The notes beneath the pieces were generated by a model that was not told where the DNA came from, did no database searches, and was given only the letters and a program-made list of their open reading frames with translations. DNA of 64,000 bases, taken from assembly GCA_027487775.1 (NCBI GenBank), contig JAIYCY010000032.1, forward strand, positions 124,001 through 188,000, written 5' to 3'. Of the stretch, positions 1 to 7,896 are shown one piece after another (position 1 is the stretch's first letter; every line of letters starts with the position of its first letter). The position numbers were made by a program, and so were the translations under genes. The DNA comes from Planctomycetaceae bacterium (GTDB lineage Bacteria; Planctomycetota; Phycisphaerae; Tepidisphaerales; Tepidisphaeraceae).

Positions 1-744
1 GCCAGCCGCATGGTCAGCAGCCTCACCGGTCTGACCGTGCAGCGCAACAAGGCGATCGTCGGACAGAACGCCTTCGCGCACGAATCGGGCATCCATCAGG
101 ACGGCGTGCTCAAATATCGCGAGACTTACGAAATCATGAACCCCGCCGACGTCGGCATCGCGAAGAATGAACTGGTGCTGGGCAAGCATTCCGGACGCGC
201 GGCCCTGCGAGATCGGATCTCCCAGCTCGGCTACACGCTTTCTGACCCGCAGCTCGAAGCCATCTTCATCGAGTTCAAGAAGCTGGCGGACAAAAAGAAG
301 GAAGTCTTTGACGAAGACGTCGAGGCCCTGGTCGACACGCAGCTCGAGGCGCAGCGTGAGACGTTCGAGTTGTTGACGCTTCAGGTGACGGCTGGCAGCA
401 ACGTGCTCCCGACCGCGACGCTGATGATCCGCGACAGCTCTGGGGAAGTCCGCACCGACGCCAGCGTCGGCGACGGCCCGGTCGATGCGATCTACTCGGC
501 CCTCGCGCGGCTGACAGGGATCAAGGCAACCCTGCTCGATTTCCGCATCCGCTCGATTTCACGAGGCAAAGAAGCGCAAGGCGAGGTCACGGTCGATCTG
601 CTCCACGGCGATCTGAAAGTCAGCGGACGCGGGCTGTCGACCGACATCCTCGAAGCCGCCGCCCGAGCCTACCTGGCAGCCATCAACCGGATCCGCTCGC
701 AATCGTTCAGAAAGCGTGAAGTCAGCCAATACGACGCTGTCTGA
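1..744 (+). CDS. leuA: 2-isopropylmalate synthase, C-terminal part (cut by window start)
   Basis: This is the 3' end of the enzyme that condenses acetyl-CoA with 2-oxoisovalerate, the first committed step of leucine synthesis. The frame is open from base 1, so the gene begins outside the window. What is present is the end of the catalytic TIM-barrel region (NAFAHESGIHQDG, with metal- and substrate-binding histidines, and LGKHSGR) followed by the LeuA dimer/regulatory domain (TATLMIR, SVGDGPVDA), where leucine feedback binding occurs in the family. Citramalate synthase and homocitrate synthase share this architecture. LeuA is the likeliest reading from the motifs, but the substrate-defining N-terminus is not visible. 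Confidence 0.93.
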   Translation, partial: ASRMVSSLTGLTVQRNKAIVGQNAFAHESGIHQDGVLKYRETYEIMNPADVGIAKNELVLGKHSGRAALRDRISQLGYTLSDPQLEAIFIEFKKLADKKKEVFDEDVEALVDTQLEAQRETFELLTLQVTAGSNVLPTATLMIRDSSGEVRTDASVGDGPVDAIYSALARLTGIKATLLDFRIRSISRGKEAQGEVTVDLLHGDLKVSGRGLSTDILEAAARAYLAAINRIRSQSFRKREVSQYDAV

Positions 745-875
745 AACGAAACATCAAGGGCGATCGATTTGTCCGAGCCTGCCTCTTTTTTGGGGGGGGC
801 TTTCGGTTGTTGGGTGGCAGATTGATCGAGGGCTCGCGCTCGCGAGGAGGACTCATCCTGAGCCGCTGTTTGCGA

Positions 876-905
876 TTGCAGAAGGAGCCGATCGTTGGCT
901 ATACT
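876..905 (+). promoter_or_regulatory. possible sigma-70-like promoter of the trypsin-like gene
   Basis: A TATACT hexamer at 900-905 lies 18 bases after TTGCAG (876-881), about 85 bases upstream of the start at 990. The -10 element is good and the -35 is weak, so this is tentative. Confidence 0.25.
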
Positions 906-989
906 TCCGAGCCGAGAACCTCCTATCTCGCGTGAGTGCGGGGACGGGCGCATGATTCGTGGGCGGTCATTTTTGGAGATCAATCAAAC

Positions 990-2981
990 ATGAAATGGCG
1001 AATCTGGGCATGTGCGGCGTTGTTGATTTTGGCAGCGACTTCATTCGCGTTTGGCGCTCAGCAGCGCGTCGTTCTAAAGGACGGAACAGTCCTTGTGGGC
1101 GAAGTGTCGCGTGTGGGTTCGAGCCTGAGCATCGTGATGCCGGACGGCTCGCGGAAGCTGATTTCGATGGCGCGGGTCGAAAGCGTCGATGGCAAGCCGG
1201 TGGACGGTCAACCAACCGCTGGCCCGGCCCAGGTAACCGGCGGCTCGGGGCAGACGCCTTCCGGTCCAGCCGTCACTTCGGGTGGGGCGGAGTTTCAGCG
1301 AGCCAAGAGCCGCGCCGATCGCGTGAGTCAGGCGATCCAAGGCATTCAGATTTGGGAAACGTTCATCGAGGCAAATCCGAACAGCCCGGAACTCGCCCAA
1401 GCGAGGGCAGAACTCGCGATCTTCAATCAGCGATACGAGGAGCGTGCCGAGAGGATCAAGGGGAAGTGGATCAGCGGCAAAGAGCTTCGCGAACTCAAGG
1501 CCAAGGTAAACGCGCTTCTTGATTCGTCCTTCGTAGCCGGCGCAAACGGTGGCATTGATCTCGACGGCAGCAAGGGTCTGAGGAACCTCGAGGAAGTGCT
1601 GCGAATGTACCCCGAGAACTTCCGCGCGAACTTTGAACTTGGTTACTACCACCTGATCCAGATCAATCAGCGTCAGGGAATGAATCAGCTCATTGAATCG
1701 AGCGTCAAATCCCTTGAACGTGCCCGCGAGATACGACCCGACATCGCAGAAGTTCATGCCAATTTGGCCATCGTTTACAACATCCGACGGCGATACGAAG
1801 ACTCGATCGTCTCGGCATGGCGTGCGGTTGAAATCAAGGACGAGCCGCAGATTGTTGGTCAGCTGGCGGTCGCGCTGAATGCCACGCCGCGTAATCTACG
1901 CTCTGCCAATCGTCGCGTGGCAGAGATCGCGCAGAAGGCTGAACTCCATTTCCGCAAACACAACACGAGCACGGGCGACAGTTGGCTTTATCTACGACCC
2001 AGCTTCGATGACGTCGTGCGAGGCGAAAACAACCCGGATCTGCCCGTGGGCCTGCAGGGAAACGGTTCGGGCTTTTTCATCACCCCGGACGGATATCTCT
2101 TGACCAACCGGCACGTGGTGGCAGTGAATGACGAGACCGCTGCCGTCGATCCGAACATCGTTTTCCGCATCCGCATGGACAATGGCAAGGAGAAGATGGC
2201 GAGGATCATCGCGGTCGATACGAAGTGGGATATCGCGCTGATGAAGGTCAACGTTGATGAACCCGTCCCCTACTTCAAGCTCACCAATCAGGATCCGTCC
2301 GAAGGCATGAAGGCACTGGTGCTGGGCTACCCCGCAACCGGACTTTCGATCAAGCAGATGATGTTCGGCGAAGGCATGGTGAAGAACATCGCCAAAGACG
2401 ACATCTTCCACCTCTGGTTTGACTTCAACACCACCCACGGCAACTCCGGCGGGCCTATTGTCGATCCGGAAGGGAATCTGGTCGCCATCATCTCGGCGGG
2501 TCGCACCGTGGAAGGCACGAGCAATCGATTCACCTACGTGCTCGGACTCGGGCCTGATCAGATCCGCGACTTCCTAGATCGCATAGGCGAGAAGACCCCG
2601 GACAACATTGAATGGGTCACGCCGTCCTCGACAATGCCGACGTTCGATACGGTGGAATTGGTGAAGAAGTGTCGCAAGCCGACGCTTCTGATCATGTCCA
2701 TCCGCACCAACAGCGCCGACATCACCGTCAGCCGGCGAAAAGAAGTCGGCAGCGGTGCAACGCCCCCACCCGATGAGGACGAGAACAAAACTGAGCCTGG
2801 TGAAGGTGAGTCCAAGCCCGGCGAAGGTGAATCCAAGCCCGGTGAAGGCGAGGAGGGCCGCCCGCAGGAGCCCACGCCCGGTGACGGCGAAGCCCCGTCG
2901 CCTTCTCCCGGCACCGGTGGCGGCGCGGTGGCACCCGACGGGCCGCTCCACCAATCGGCCCGCCAGCACGCTGTCAACTGA
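990..2981 (+). CDS. secreted trypsin-like serine protease with TPR-like repeats
   Basis: A 663-residue protein with a signal peptide (MKWRIWACAALLILAATSFA) and a short beta-rich N-terminal module. A helical TPR-like region follows (about residues 90-330, with LRNLEEVLRMYPENFRANFE and ERAREIRPDIAEVHANLAIV), then an S1/DegP-type protease domain. The triad is visible as H375 (LTNRHVV), D414 (WDIALMKV) and S486 (HGNSGGP). No PDZ domain follows. The C-terminus is low complexity, with three PGEGESK-type repeats (near 2796-2860) and Pro/Gly-rich sequence. The start at 990 is preceded by GGAG; an upstream in-frame start at 936 would put 18 residues before the signal peptide. Substrate is unknown. It faces rnr and is followed by a hairpin terminator at 3175-3207. 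Confidence 0.8.
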   Translation: MKWRIWACAALLILAATSFAFGAQQRVVLKDGTVLVGEVSRVGSSLSIVMPDGSRKLISMARVESVDGKPVDGQPTAGPAQVTGGSGQTPSGPAVTSGGAEFQRAKSRADRVSQAIQGIQIWETFIEANPNSPELAQARAELAIFNQRYEERAERIKGKWISGKELRELKAKVNALLDSSFVAGANGGIDLDGSKGLRNLEEVLRMYPENFRANFELGYYHLIQINQRQGMNQLIESSVKSLERAREIRPDIAEVHANLAIVYNIRRRYEDSIVSAWRAVEIKDEPQIVGQLAVALNATPRNLRSANRRVAEIAQKAELHFRKHNTSTGDSWLYLRPSFDDVVRGENNPDLPVGLQGNGSGFFITPDGYLLTNRHVVAVNDETAAVDPNIVFRIRMDNGKEKMARIIAVDTKWDIALMKVNVDEPVPYFKLTNQDPSEGMKALVLGYPATGLSIKQMMFGEGMVKNIAKDDIFHLWFDFNTTHGNSGGPIVDPEGNLVAIISAGRTVEGTSNRFTYVLGLGPDQIRDFLDRIGEKTPDNIEWVTPSSTMPTFDTVELVKKCRKPTLLIMSIRTNSADITVSRRKEVGSGATPPPDEDENKTEPGEGESKPGEGESKPGEGEEGRPQEPTPGDGEAPSPSPGTGGGAVAPDGPLHQSARQHAVN

Positions 2982-2992
2982 CCCCCGTCTGT

Positions 2993-3048
2993 TGATCAGG
3001 CTGATCAATCATGTTGGGCTGATCAATCAATACTGTGCTTGCTGATCA
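2993..3048. repeat. four irregularly spaced TGATCA motifs
   Basis: TGATCA occurs at 2993, 3002, 3020 and 3043, mostly within GCTGATCAA. It lies just downstream of the protease stop codon and upstream of the 8-bp tandem array. No function is evident. Confidence 0.5.
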
Positions 3049-3080
3049 AGATGGGACTCGCTCAACGCGCGAGCGCCAAT

Positions 3081-3152
3081 GCGAGGCAGCGAGCCAGCGA
3101 GTCAGCGAGTCAGAGAGCCAGAGAGCCAAAGAGCCAAAGAGCCAAAGAGCCA
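3081..3152. repeat. 8-bp tandem repeat, nine copies
   Basis: Nine head-to-tail octamers run without interruption, drifting in steps: gcgaggca, gcgagcca, two gcgagtca, two gagagcca, then three aagagcca. The unit is not a multiple of three, so it does not encode a peptide repeat. It lies between the convergent protease and RNase R genes. Neighbouring copies are the most similar, which fits local slippage expansion. Confidence 0.9.
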
Positions 3153-3174
3153 TGAGCTTACATCGAGTCCAGCG

Positions 3175-3207
3175 GGGCAATCACTTTCGACGGTGATTGC
3201 CCTTTTT
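3175..3207 (+). terminator. Rho-independent terminator overlapping the rnr 3' end
   Basis: A perfect 10-bp stem (GGGCAATCAC / GTGATTGCCC, loop of 8) is followed by TTTTT on the plus strand. It would end transcription coming from the protease side. The same bases encode the last codons of RNase R on the minus strand. Confidence 0.8.
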
Positions 3208-5553
3208 CTTGTCGCGCAGCTTGCTCTTGTGGCTGCGTCGTTCTCCGCCGGTGCGTTGGGGTCGGGAGGGGTGCGAAGAACCGTCGCCGGAGCCTTGCCC
3301 GGGCTTTTGCATGTTGCTGCGATCGCTCCCACGGGCTTTGATCTCGGTCACGACAAGTTCCAACTCTCGTCTGGCCACATCGACGCGTGCGATCTTGGTC
3401 ACGACGACATCGCCGATATGCACAGTCTTGCCCGTGCGTTGTCCGCGCGCGACTCCCGCACGGTCGTCGGCCTTCCAGAAATCGCTGAGCAGATCGGGAT
3501 ACCGGACGAGTCCTTCGATGAGCCATTTTTCAAGTTGCACGTAGACGCCAAATTTTGTGACACCCGTGATGACGGCTAGGAAGCTCGCGCCGACCTGATC
3601 GGACATGAGTTCGAGCAATTTGACCTGTCGCAGTTCGCGCTCGGCCTCGTCGGCTCGGCGTTCGGTCGCGCCCAGATGTTTTCCGAGTGTCGAAAGCGCT
3701 TCAGCGCTCAGCAGATTTTCCGGCTTCTGGTCGCCCTTCGGATTGAGCGCGGCGGGGAACTCGGTCACCTCGAAGTATTCGAATGCCAGATCAAGCAGCC
3801 GATGCACGGTGAGATCGGCATAACGACGGATCGGCGAGGTGAAGTGGCAATAATGGTCGGAGGCGAGCGCGTAGTGTCCGATGATCTCTGGACCGTATTC
3901 TGCGCGGGCCATCGAGCGCAGAACGGCGAGATTCACCGCAAATGCCTCCGGCCGACCGTGCACGCGAGAAAGCAGTGCCTGCAGGTCCTGCCGCGTCGGC
4001 TCGGCGGGGATTTTGTGGCCCGCGACCGTCACGAATCGCCCGAGTCGCGCCGAGGCGTCAGGGTCCGGGTCCGGATGTGTCCGTCTGATCGCCGGCCAAT
4101 CCAGTCGCTTAAAGAGTCTGCCCACCGCCTCATTGGCTTCGACCATGAACATTTCGATCAGCGTATGCGTGAATGCATCATCTTCGGGCTGTGCGTCGAC
4201 GACCTTGCCCGTCTCATTGAGTACCAGATCGACCTTGGGCAGATCGAGGACAAGCTGACCGGCTGCCTGGCGGCGCTTTTGGATCAGCCGCGAAACATGA
4301 TTCATGTCCGCGAGAAGTTTGCGTACCTCCGGTTCGTAGTCTTCCGGTTTTTTGTTTCCGTCGGGATGCGGAATCGAATCGGCGCCGTCGATGAGCGCCT
4401 GAGCCTCGCGATATCGAAGCCGCTTGCGTGAGCGGATCACGCTGTTGGCGAATCGCGTGGCGAGCGGCTTGCCGTTTTGCGGATGGATGTAGATGAAAGC
4501 GCTCTTGACCAGTCGATCCACGCCCTCTTGCAGTGAGCACACACCGTTGGACAGGACCTCGGGCAGCATCGGCACGACGTGTCCGGGGAAATAGACGCTG
4601 TTGCCGCGATGTTGCGCCTCGACATCCAGAGGCGATTCTTCGGGCACAAAGTAGCTGACATCGGCGATGTGGACACCGAGCAGCCATTCGCCGTCTTCGG
4701 TGCGCTGAAGGCTGATGGCGTCGTCGTAGTCCTTGGCATCGTCGGGATCGATGGTGAGGATGACGTCGTGGGTGAGGTCGAGTCGCTTGGATTTTTCGGA
4801 GGCCGGGTCGAATCGGGCGACGGTCTCGCGGGCCTGCTCTTTGACTGCGTCTGGAAAATCCTCTGGCAGGCCGTATTGGATGAGGATCATCTTCAGATCG
4901 ACATCTTTTTCACCTTCGGCCCCGAGGACTTGGCTGATGACGCCCTGAGCGGATTCGGTTTCGCTGGGGTAGCGGGTGATGTCGACGACGACGCGGGTGC
5001 CCGGTGCGAGATATTTGCCGGCGGCGTCTGGGGTTTCGATCGGCTCGACGAATACATTGCCCGCCGGCTCGACGAACCACTTGCCCTTGGCGGACTTTTG
5101 CAACGTGCCGGCGATCTGTGTGTGCCGTCGGCGCAGGATTTGTAGGATTCGCGCGGCGTCGAGATCGCCCGGCTCGCGCTTATCGCGTCGGATGAGTTTG
5201 GCTTTGACGACATCGCCGGTGACGGCGCGCAGCGGATTGTTTTCCTCGGGAACAAAGAGTTCCGGCTGCCCCGAAGGCTCTGTGACCTGCAGAAATCCGA
5301 AACCGCGTTTGTGAGCACTGAACGTGCCGATGACCTCGTCCTTACCAAGCCGAGCCGCCGCCAGCACGACGACCCCTCCGTCGGCTTCTTCGATGATGCC
5401 GTCGTCTTCGAGATCGTTCAGGGCCTGCTTGAATCGAGGAAGAAGTTCCTCCTCGTGCACGCCGAGATCACGCGCCAGCGCGCGGGGCAACATCGGTTGA
5501 TATCCCGGAGATTTCAGGTGCGCAACGATGCGTGCGCCGATCGGATCAGTCAT
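3181..5553 (-). CDS. rnr: ribonuclease R
   Basis: A 790-residue 3'-to-5' exoribonuclease of the RNase II/R family that degrades structured RNA in the cytoplasm. Domains in order are an N-terminal winged helix (about 1-70), cold-shock domains (GTFSAHKRGFGFLQV near 77 and a second near 145-215), the RNB catalytic domain with the metal-binding run TIDPDDAKDYDDA (267-279) and HFTSPIRRYADL, then an S1 domain (GVTKFGVYVQLE). The C-terminus is a basic tail rich in K and R, as in E. coli RNase R. Length and order fit RNase R better than RNase II. The last codons overlap a terminator hairpin read on the other strand. Confidence 0.95.
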   Translation of the reverse strand: MTDPIGARIVAHLKSPGYQPMLPRALARDLGVHEEELLPRFKQALNDLEDDGIIEEADGGVVVLAAARLGKDEVIGTFSAHKRGFGFLQVTEPSGQPELFVPEENNPLRAVTGDVVKAKLIRRDKREPGDLDAARILQILRRRHTQIAGTLQKSAKGKWFVEPAGNVFVEPIETPDAAGKYLAPGTRVVVDITRYPSETESAQGVISQVLGAEGEKDVDLKMILIQYGLPEDFPDAVKEQARETVARFDPASEKSKRLDLTHDVILTIDPDDAKDYDDAISLQRTEDGEWLLGVHIADVSYFVPEESPLDVEAQHRGNSVYFPGHVVPMLPEVLSNGVCSLQEGVDRLVKSAFIYIHPQNGKPLATRFANSVIRSRKRLRYREAQALIDGADSIPHPDGNKKPEDYEPEVRKLLADMNHVSRLIQKRRQAAGQLVLDLPKVDLVLNETGKVVDAQPEDDAFTHTLIEMFMVEANEAVGRLFKRLDWPAIRRTHPDPDPDASARLGRFVTVAGHKIPAEPTRQDLQALLSRVHGRPEAFAVNLAVLRSMARAEYGPEIIGHYALASDHYCHFTSPIRRYADLTVHRLLDLAFEYFEVTEFPAALNPKGDQKPENLLSAEALSTLGKHLGATERRADEAERELRQVKLLELMSDQVGASFLAVITGVTKFGVYVQLEKWLIEGLVRYPDLLSDFWKADDRAGVARGQRTGKTVHIGDVVVTKIARVDVARRELELVVTEIKARGSDRSNMQKPGQGSGDGSSHPSRPQRTGGERRSHKSKLRDKKKGNHRRK

Positions 5554-5678
5554 AATTCAAAGTGTCGCAGGAAGAGAGGATTGAACAAGACCCTTGGCCA
5601 ACTTTCTCCAGGCCAATTTCATCGAAACCAACTCACTTGAAGATCGCGCCCCGAACAGCAAAAGTTGGCTGCGCGATT

Positions 5679-5954
5679 TCAACCTTCGACGACCGTCTTC
5701 TCGATCGGCTCGACGACGATGCCAGCGTTTTTGAGGAAGAGGATGGCCTCGTGGATTTCGTCCTCGGTTCCTTCGAGCAACACCGCCATGATGCCGATGT
5801 GATCGCTGACGCTCGCCTGGCGGATATCAAAACTCACGCCGGGGAACGCACGGCTCATGCGCCATAGCAGTGGCTGTCGAACGAGATCGGTCTTGGGGTA
5901 GGTCAGCCAGACTTTTTTCTGGATGGTGACGGGTTCGACTTCGGATACTTCCAT
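5679..5954 (-). CDS. NIL-domain protein
   Basis: A 91-residue protein made almost entirely of a NIL domain, a ferredoxin-fold ligand-binding module otherwise found at the end of methionine ABC-transporter ATPases. The N-terminus (VTIQKKVWLTYP) and the hydrophobic pattern through SDHIGIMAVLLEGTEDEI fit that family. GGAGG lies 6 bases before the start. It is 61 bases downstream of a MoaD/ThiS-like gene on the same strand. Stand-alone NIL proteins paired with sulfur carriers are associated in other bacteria and archaea with sulfide incorporation into homocysteine or cysteine. That role here is inferred from pairing only. Confidence 0.75.
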   Translation of the reverse strand: MEVSEVEPVTIQKKVWLTYPKTDLVRQPLLWRMSRAFPGVSFDIRQASVSDHIGIMAVLLEGTEDEIHEAILFLKNAGIVVEPIEKTVVEG

Positions 5955-6015
5955 GACAACCTCCAGAGAATCGGTCCACGACGATGCAGCTTACACATGT
6001 CTGATGCACGACATT

Positions 6016-6300
6016 CTACCCGCCCGCGATGGCTGGCACGATGCTGATTGCGTCGCCATTTTTGACGGGTGTGTCGAGATTTTGCATGAATCGGATGTCT
6101 TCATCGTTGACATAAACGTTGATAAAGCGGTTGAGCGTGGGGGTTGCCGCGCCGGCTTTGAAGAGTCGGGGCTCGATACCGGGTGCGGATTCTACGAGCA
6201 GACGAAGCGCCTCGGCGACGTTGGACGCCTCGACGCTCACCGTGTCCGCACCGCTGGTGAATTGCCGCATGGGCGAAGGAATTCGCAAGATCACTGCCAT
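6016..6300 (-). CDS. MoaD/ThiS-family sulfur carrier protein
   Basis: A 94-residue ubiquitin-fold protein ending in the diagnostic Gly-Gly (VPAIAGG), which is adenylated and thiocarboxylated by E1-like enzymes in this family. The internal run RFINVYVNDEDIRF followed by VKNGDAISIVPA matches MoaD-like carriers. No moaE, thiF/moeB or thiazole genes are nearby, so molybdopterin or thiamine synthesis is not supported by context. The downstream NIL gene points to amino-acid sulfur metabolism (inference). The Shine-Dalgarno signal is weak. Confidence 0.8.
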   Translation of the reverse strand: MAVILRIPSPMRQFTSGADTVSVEASNVAEALRLLVESAPGIEPRLFKAGAATPTLNRFINVYVNDEDIRFMQNLDTPVKNGDAISIVPAIAGG

Positions 6301-6386
6301 AGACGCGACAGCATGACGCAGCCGGGCGGAGGATTCAAGGGGTTTCAGGAAGTTGTATCAGTCACGGGACAGCAGCCCAGACCCGT

Positions 6387-6908
6387 TCAGTCTCCTGTGT
6401 CTCCGCGCTTCCAGCCGCGCCAGGGCTTCAGGTCGTACACAGTCACTGCGAGATCGCGTGACAACAACGTCGCCTCGATGATCGGCTCGATCTTCTGCCA
6501 CAAGCCCCCCGCCGATCCGACACCGAGTCGTGGCATGTGCACGCTTTCACCGCTGCTGATCGCATGTTCTGCGACCCGGATCAGACACTGCTCCAGTGCT
6601 TCGTAGCGAATCGGTAACGTTCCGTCGATCGGACGCACGTTGCGCTGCGCGATCATGTTGGCGATCTCGACCCCGCCGCTCTCGGGCACGAACTGGACGC
6701 GACCAAGTTCAAACGGCCCGGCATCGGCATCACTCGCCAGCGCGTACCATCGTCGATACGCCATTTCAGGCTCGCGCCAGCGTTTGGAGATCGACATCAC
6801 AACACCCGCGCCCCACGCGCCGATATCGTTGCAAAGATGCGCAAGCAACTTCGGACCCTCGCCGACCGGCTTGGTGGCATCGCCCAGTACGAACTGAATC
6901 GACTTCAT
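6387..6908 (-). CDS. macro-domain protein (ADP-ribose-binding family)
   Basis: A 173-residue single macro domain. Supporting motifs are the N-terminal strand with GDATKP, LAHLCNDIGAWGAGVVMSIS (the Asn/Gly-rich ligand loop), the short helix EPEMAYRRWY, and MPRLGVGSAGGLW (the second ligand loop). This resembles the bacterial stand-alone group related to TARG1-type ADP-ribose hydrolases. Activity cannot be read from sequence. The start at 6908 is chosen because GAGG sits 6 bases upstream and the domain begins immediately; a longer reading from 6953 adds 15 non-conserved residues. No DarT-like toxin gene is adjacent. Confidence 0.8.
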   Translation of the reverse strand: MKSIQFVLGDATKPVGEGPKLLAHLCNDIGAWGAGVVMSISKRWREPEMAYRRWYALASDADAGPFELGRVQFVPESGGVEIANMIAQRNVRPIDGTLPIRYEALEQCLIRVAEHAISSGESVHMPRLGVGSAGGLWQKIEPIIEATLLSRDLAVTVYDLKPWRGWKRGDTGD

Positions 6909-7006
6909 CAGCGGCCTCGCGTTAACATGTCCCCGGCAGACAACCCACATCAAAACATCAAATTCAAACCTCGCCCCGTCAAATCAATCGATACAGATTT
7001 AATCCC

Positions 7007-7726
7007 ATGACCCCCGCCAACCCCCAAAAGACCGACCTACCCATGTCCGATAGCCCTCCTCCAGCTTTCGATGACCGAACGCCGCAAGCACAAGCGGTGA
7101 TGAATCCGTTCGTCCAAGTGCTGCTCGCTCGCGTCCTTGCCCGTTCTCCGTGGTGGATCTACGTTGGCGCGGGGGGCACGATCGGAAGTCTTCTGGTCAC
7201 CGGCGTCGTCATGTTTCTTTCATCGATGATTCTGGGCAGCGCGATTGTCAACCTCCTGATCGCGTGCATCGGCGCGATCATCGTCGGCTCGGCCGCCTAC
7301 ATCTTCTACCGAGCCTGGCGGGATCGCGCGCTCTCGATCGATCACGCGGTCGAACACAACCAGACACCTGCCGCGCCGAATCCCGGGATGACTCAGATCC
7401 CTGCCAAACTCGACTCGCTCGCTCAATCGATCCGCATTTGGATCGCCGCCACCTCGCGGCCCACCGAGTCCCGCATCCAAAGCGCCTCGTCGCTGCTCGA
7501 GCGTCTCTTCATCCTCGACAAGGGCCCGACCATCGCCGAACTTTCTACCGTCATCGCGAATCCAGGGCTGTTTCACGACACGCTCGATTGGCTGGCCAGC
7601 ATCGACGCGGTCGGCTTTTCTTCCGATCGCTCGCGCGTCTGGCTCAACGGAGATTTTAAGAGATCACTCGTCGAAGCAGGCCTCAACGCCCGCGACCTTC
7701 GCAAGAAAGGCGGCATCGACGATTGA
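7007..7726 (+). CDS. small membrane protein of unknown function
   Basis: A 239-residue protein with a Pro-rich N-terminus, a hydrophobic helical hairpin (about residues 50-105, WWIYVGAGGTIGSLLVTGVV and IVNLLIACIGAIIVGSAAYI) and a soluble C-terminal part. I recognise no family. It lies upstream of fumarase on the same strand, with about 170 bases between them. No clear ribosome-binding site precedes 7007; a second in-frame ATG at 7043 is possible. Confidence 0.6.
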   Translation: MTPANPQKTDLPMSDSPPPAFDDRTPQAQAVMNPFVQVLLARVLARSPWWIYVGAGGTIGSLLVTGVVMFLSSMILGSAIVNLLIACIGAIIVGSAAYIFYRAWRDRALSIDHAVEHNQTPAAPNPGMTQIPAKLDSLAQSIRIWIAATSRPTESRIQSASSLLERLFILDKGPTIAELSTVIANPGLFHDTLDWLASIDAVGFSSDRSRVWLNGDFKRSLVEAGLNARDLRKKGGIDD

Positions 7727-7896
7727 TTCAAGGCTGACTCACCAGTGACCACCCATGGCGACAGGTTGTCACATCCGCTTCCAACGCGGTTGAGTCCTCG
7801 CAAGCAACGCTCGATCATTTCGCCGAGCCGGATCGACTTTGCATGAGAACCCACTGCGATCATGATCGATCCAACTTTTCAACGGAGACCTTCACC

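Noticed and set aside
792-799. G8 tract after T6 as a phase-variation switch
   Set aside because: It is intergenic, not in a coding frame or between recognisable promoter elements, so no switching gene can be pointed to.
716-955. 79-aa plus-strand open frame after leuA
   Set aside because: It overlaps the leuA 3' end in another frame, lacks a ribosome-binding site and resembles no protein family.
3081-3152. Possible CRISPR array
   Set aside because: Units are contiguous 8-mers without spacers and no cas genes are present.
3079-3579. 166-aa plus-strand open frame through the octamer array
   Set aside because: It reads through a repeat whose unit is not a multiple of three and then runs antisense to rnr. 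It has no ribosome-binding site.
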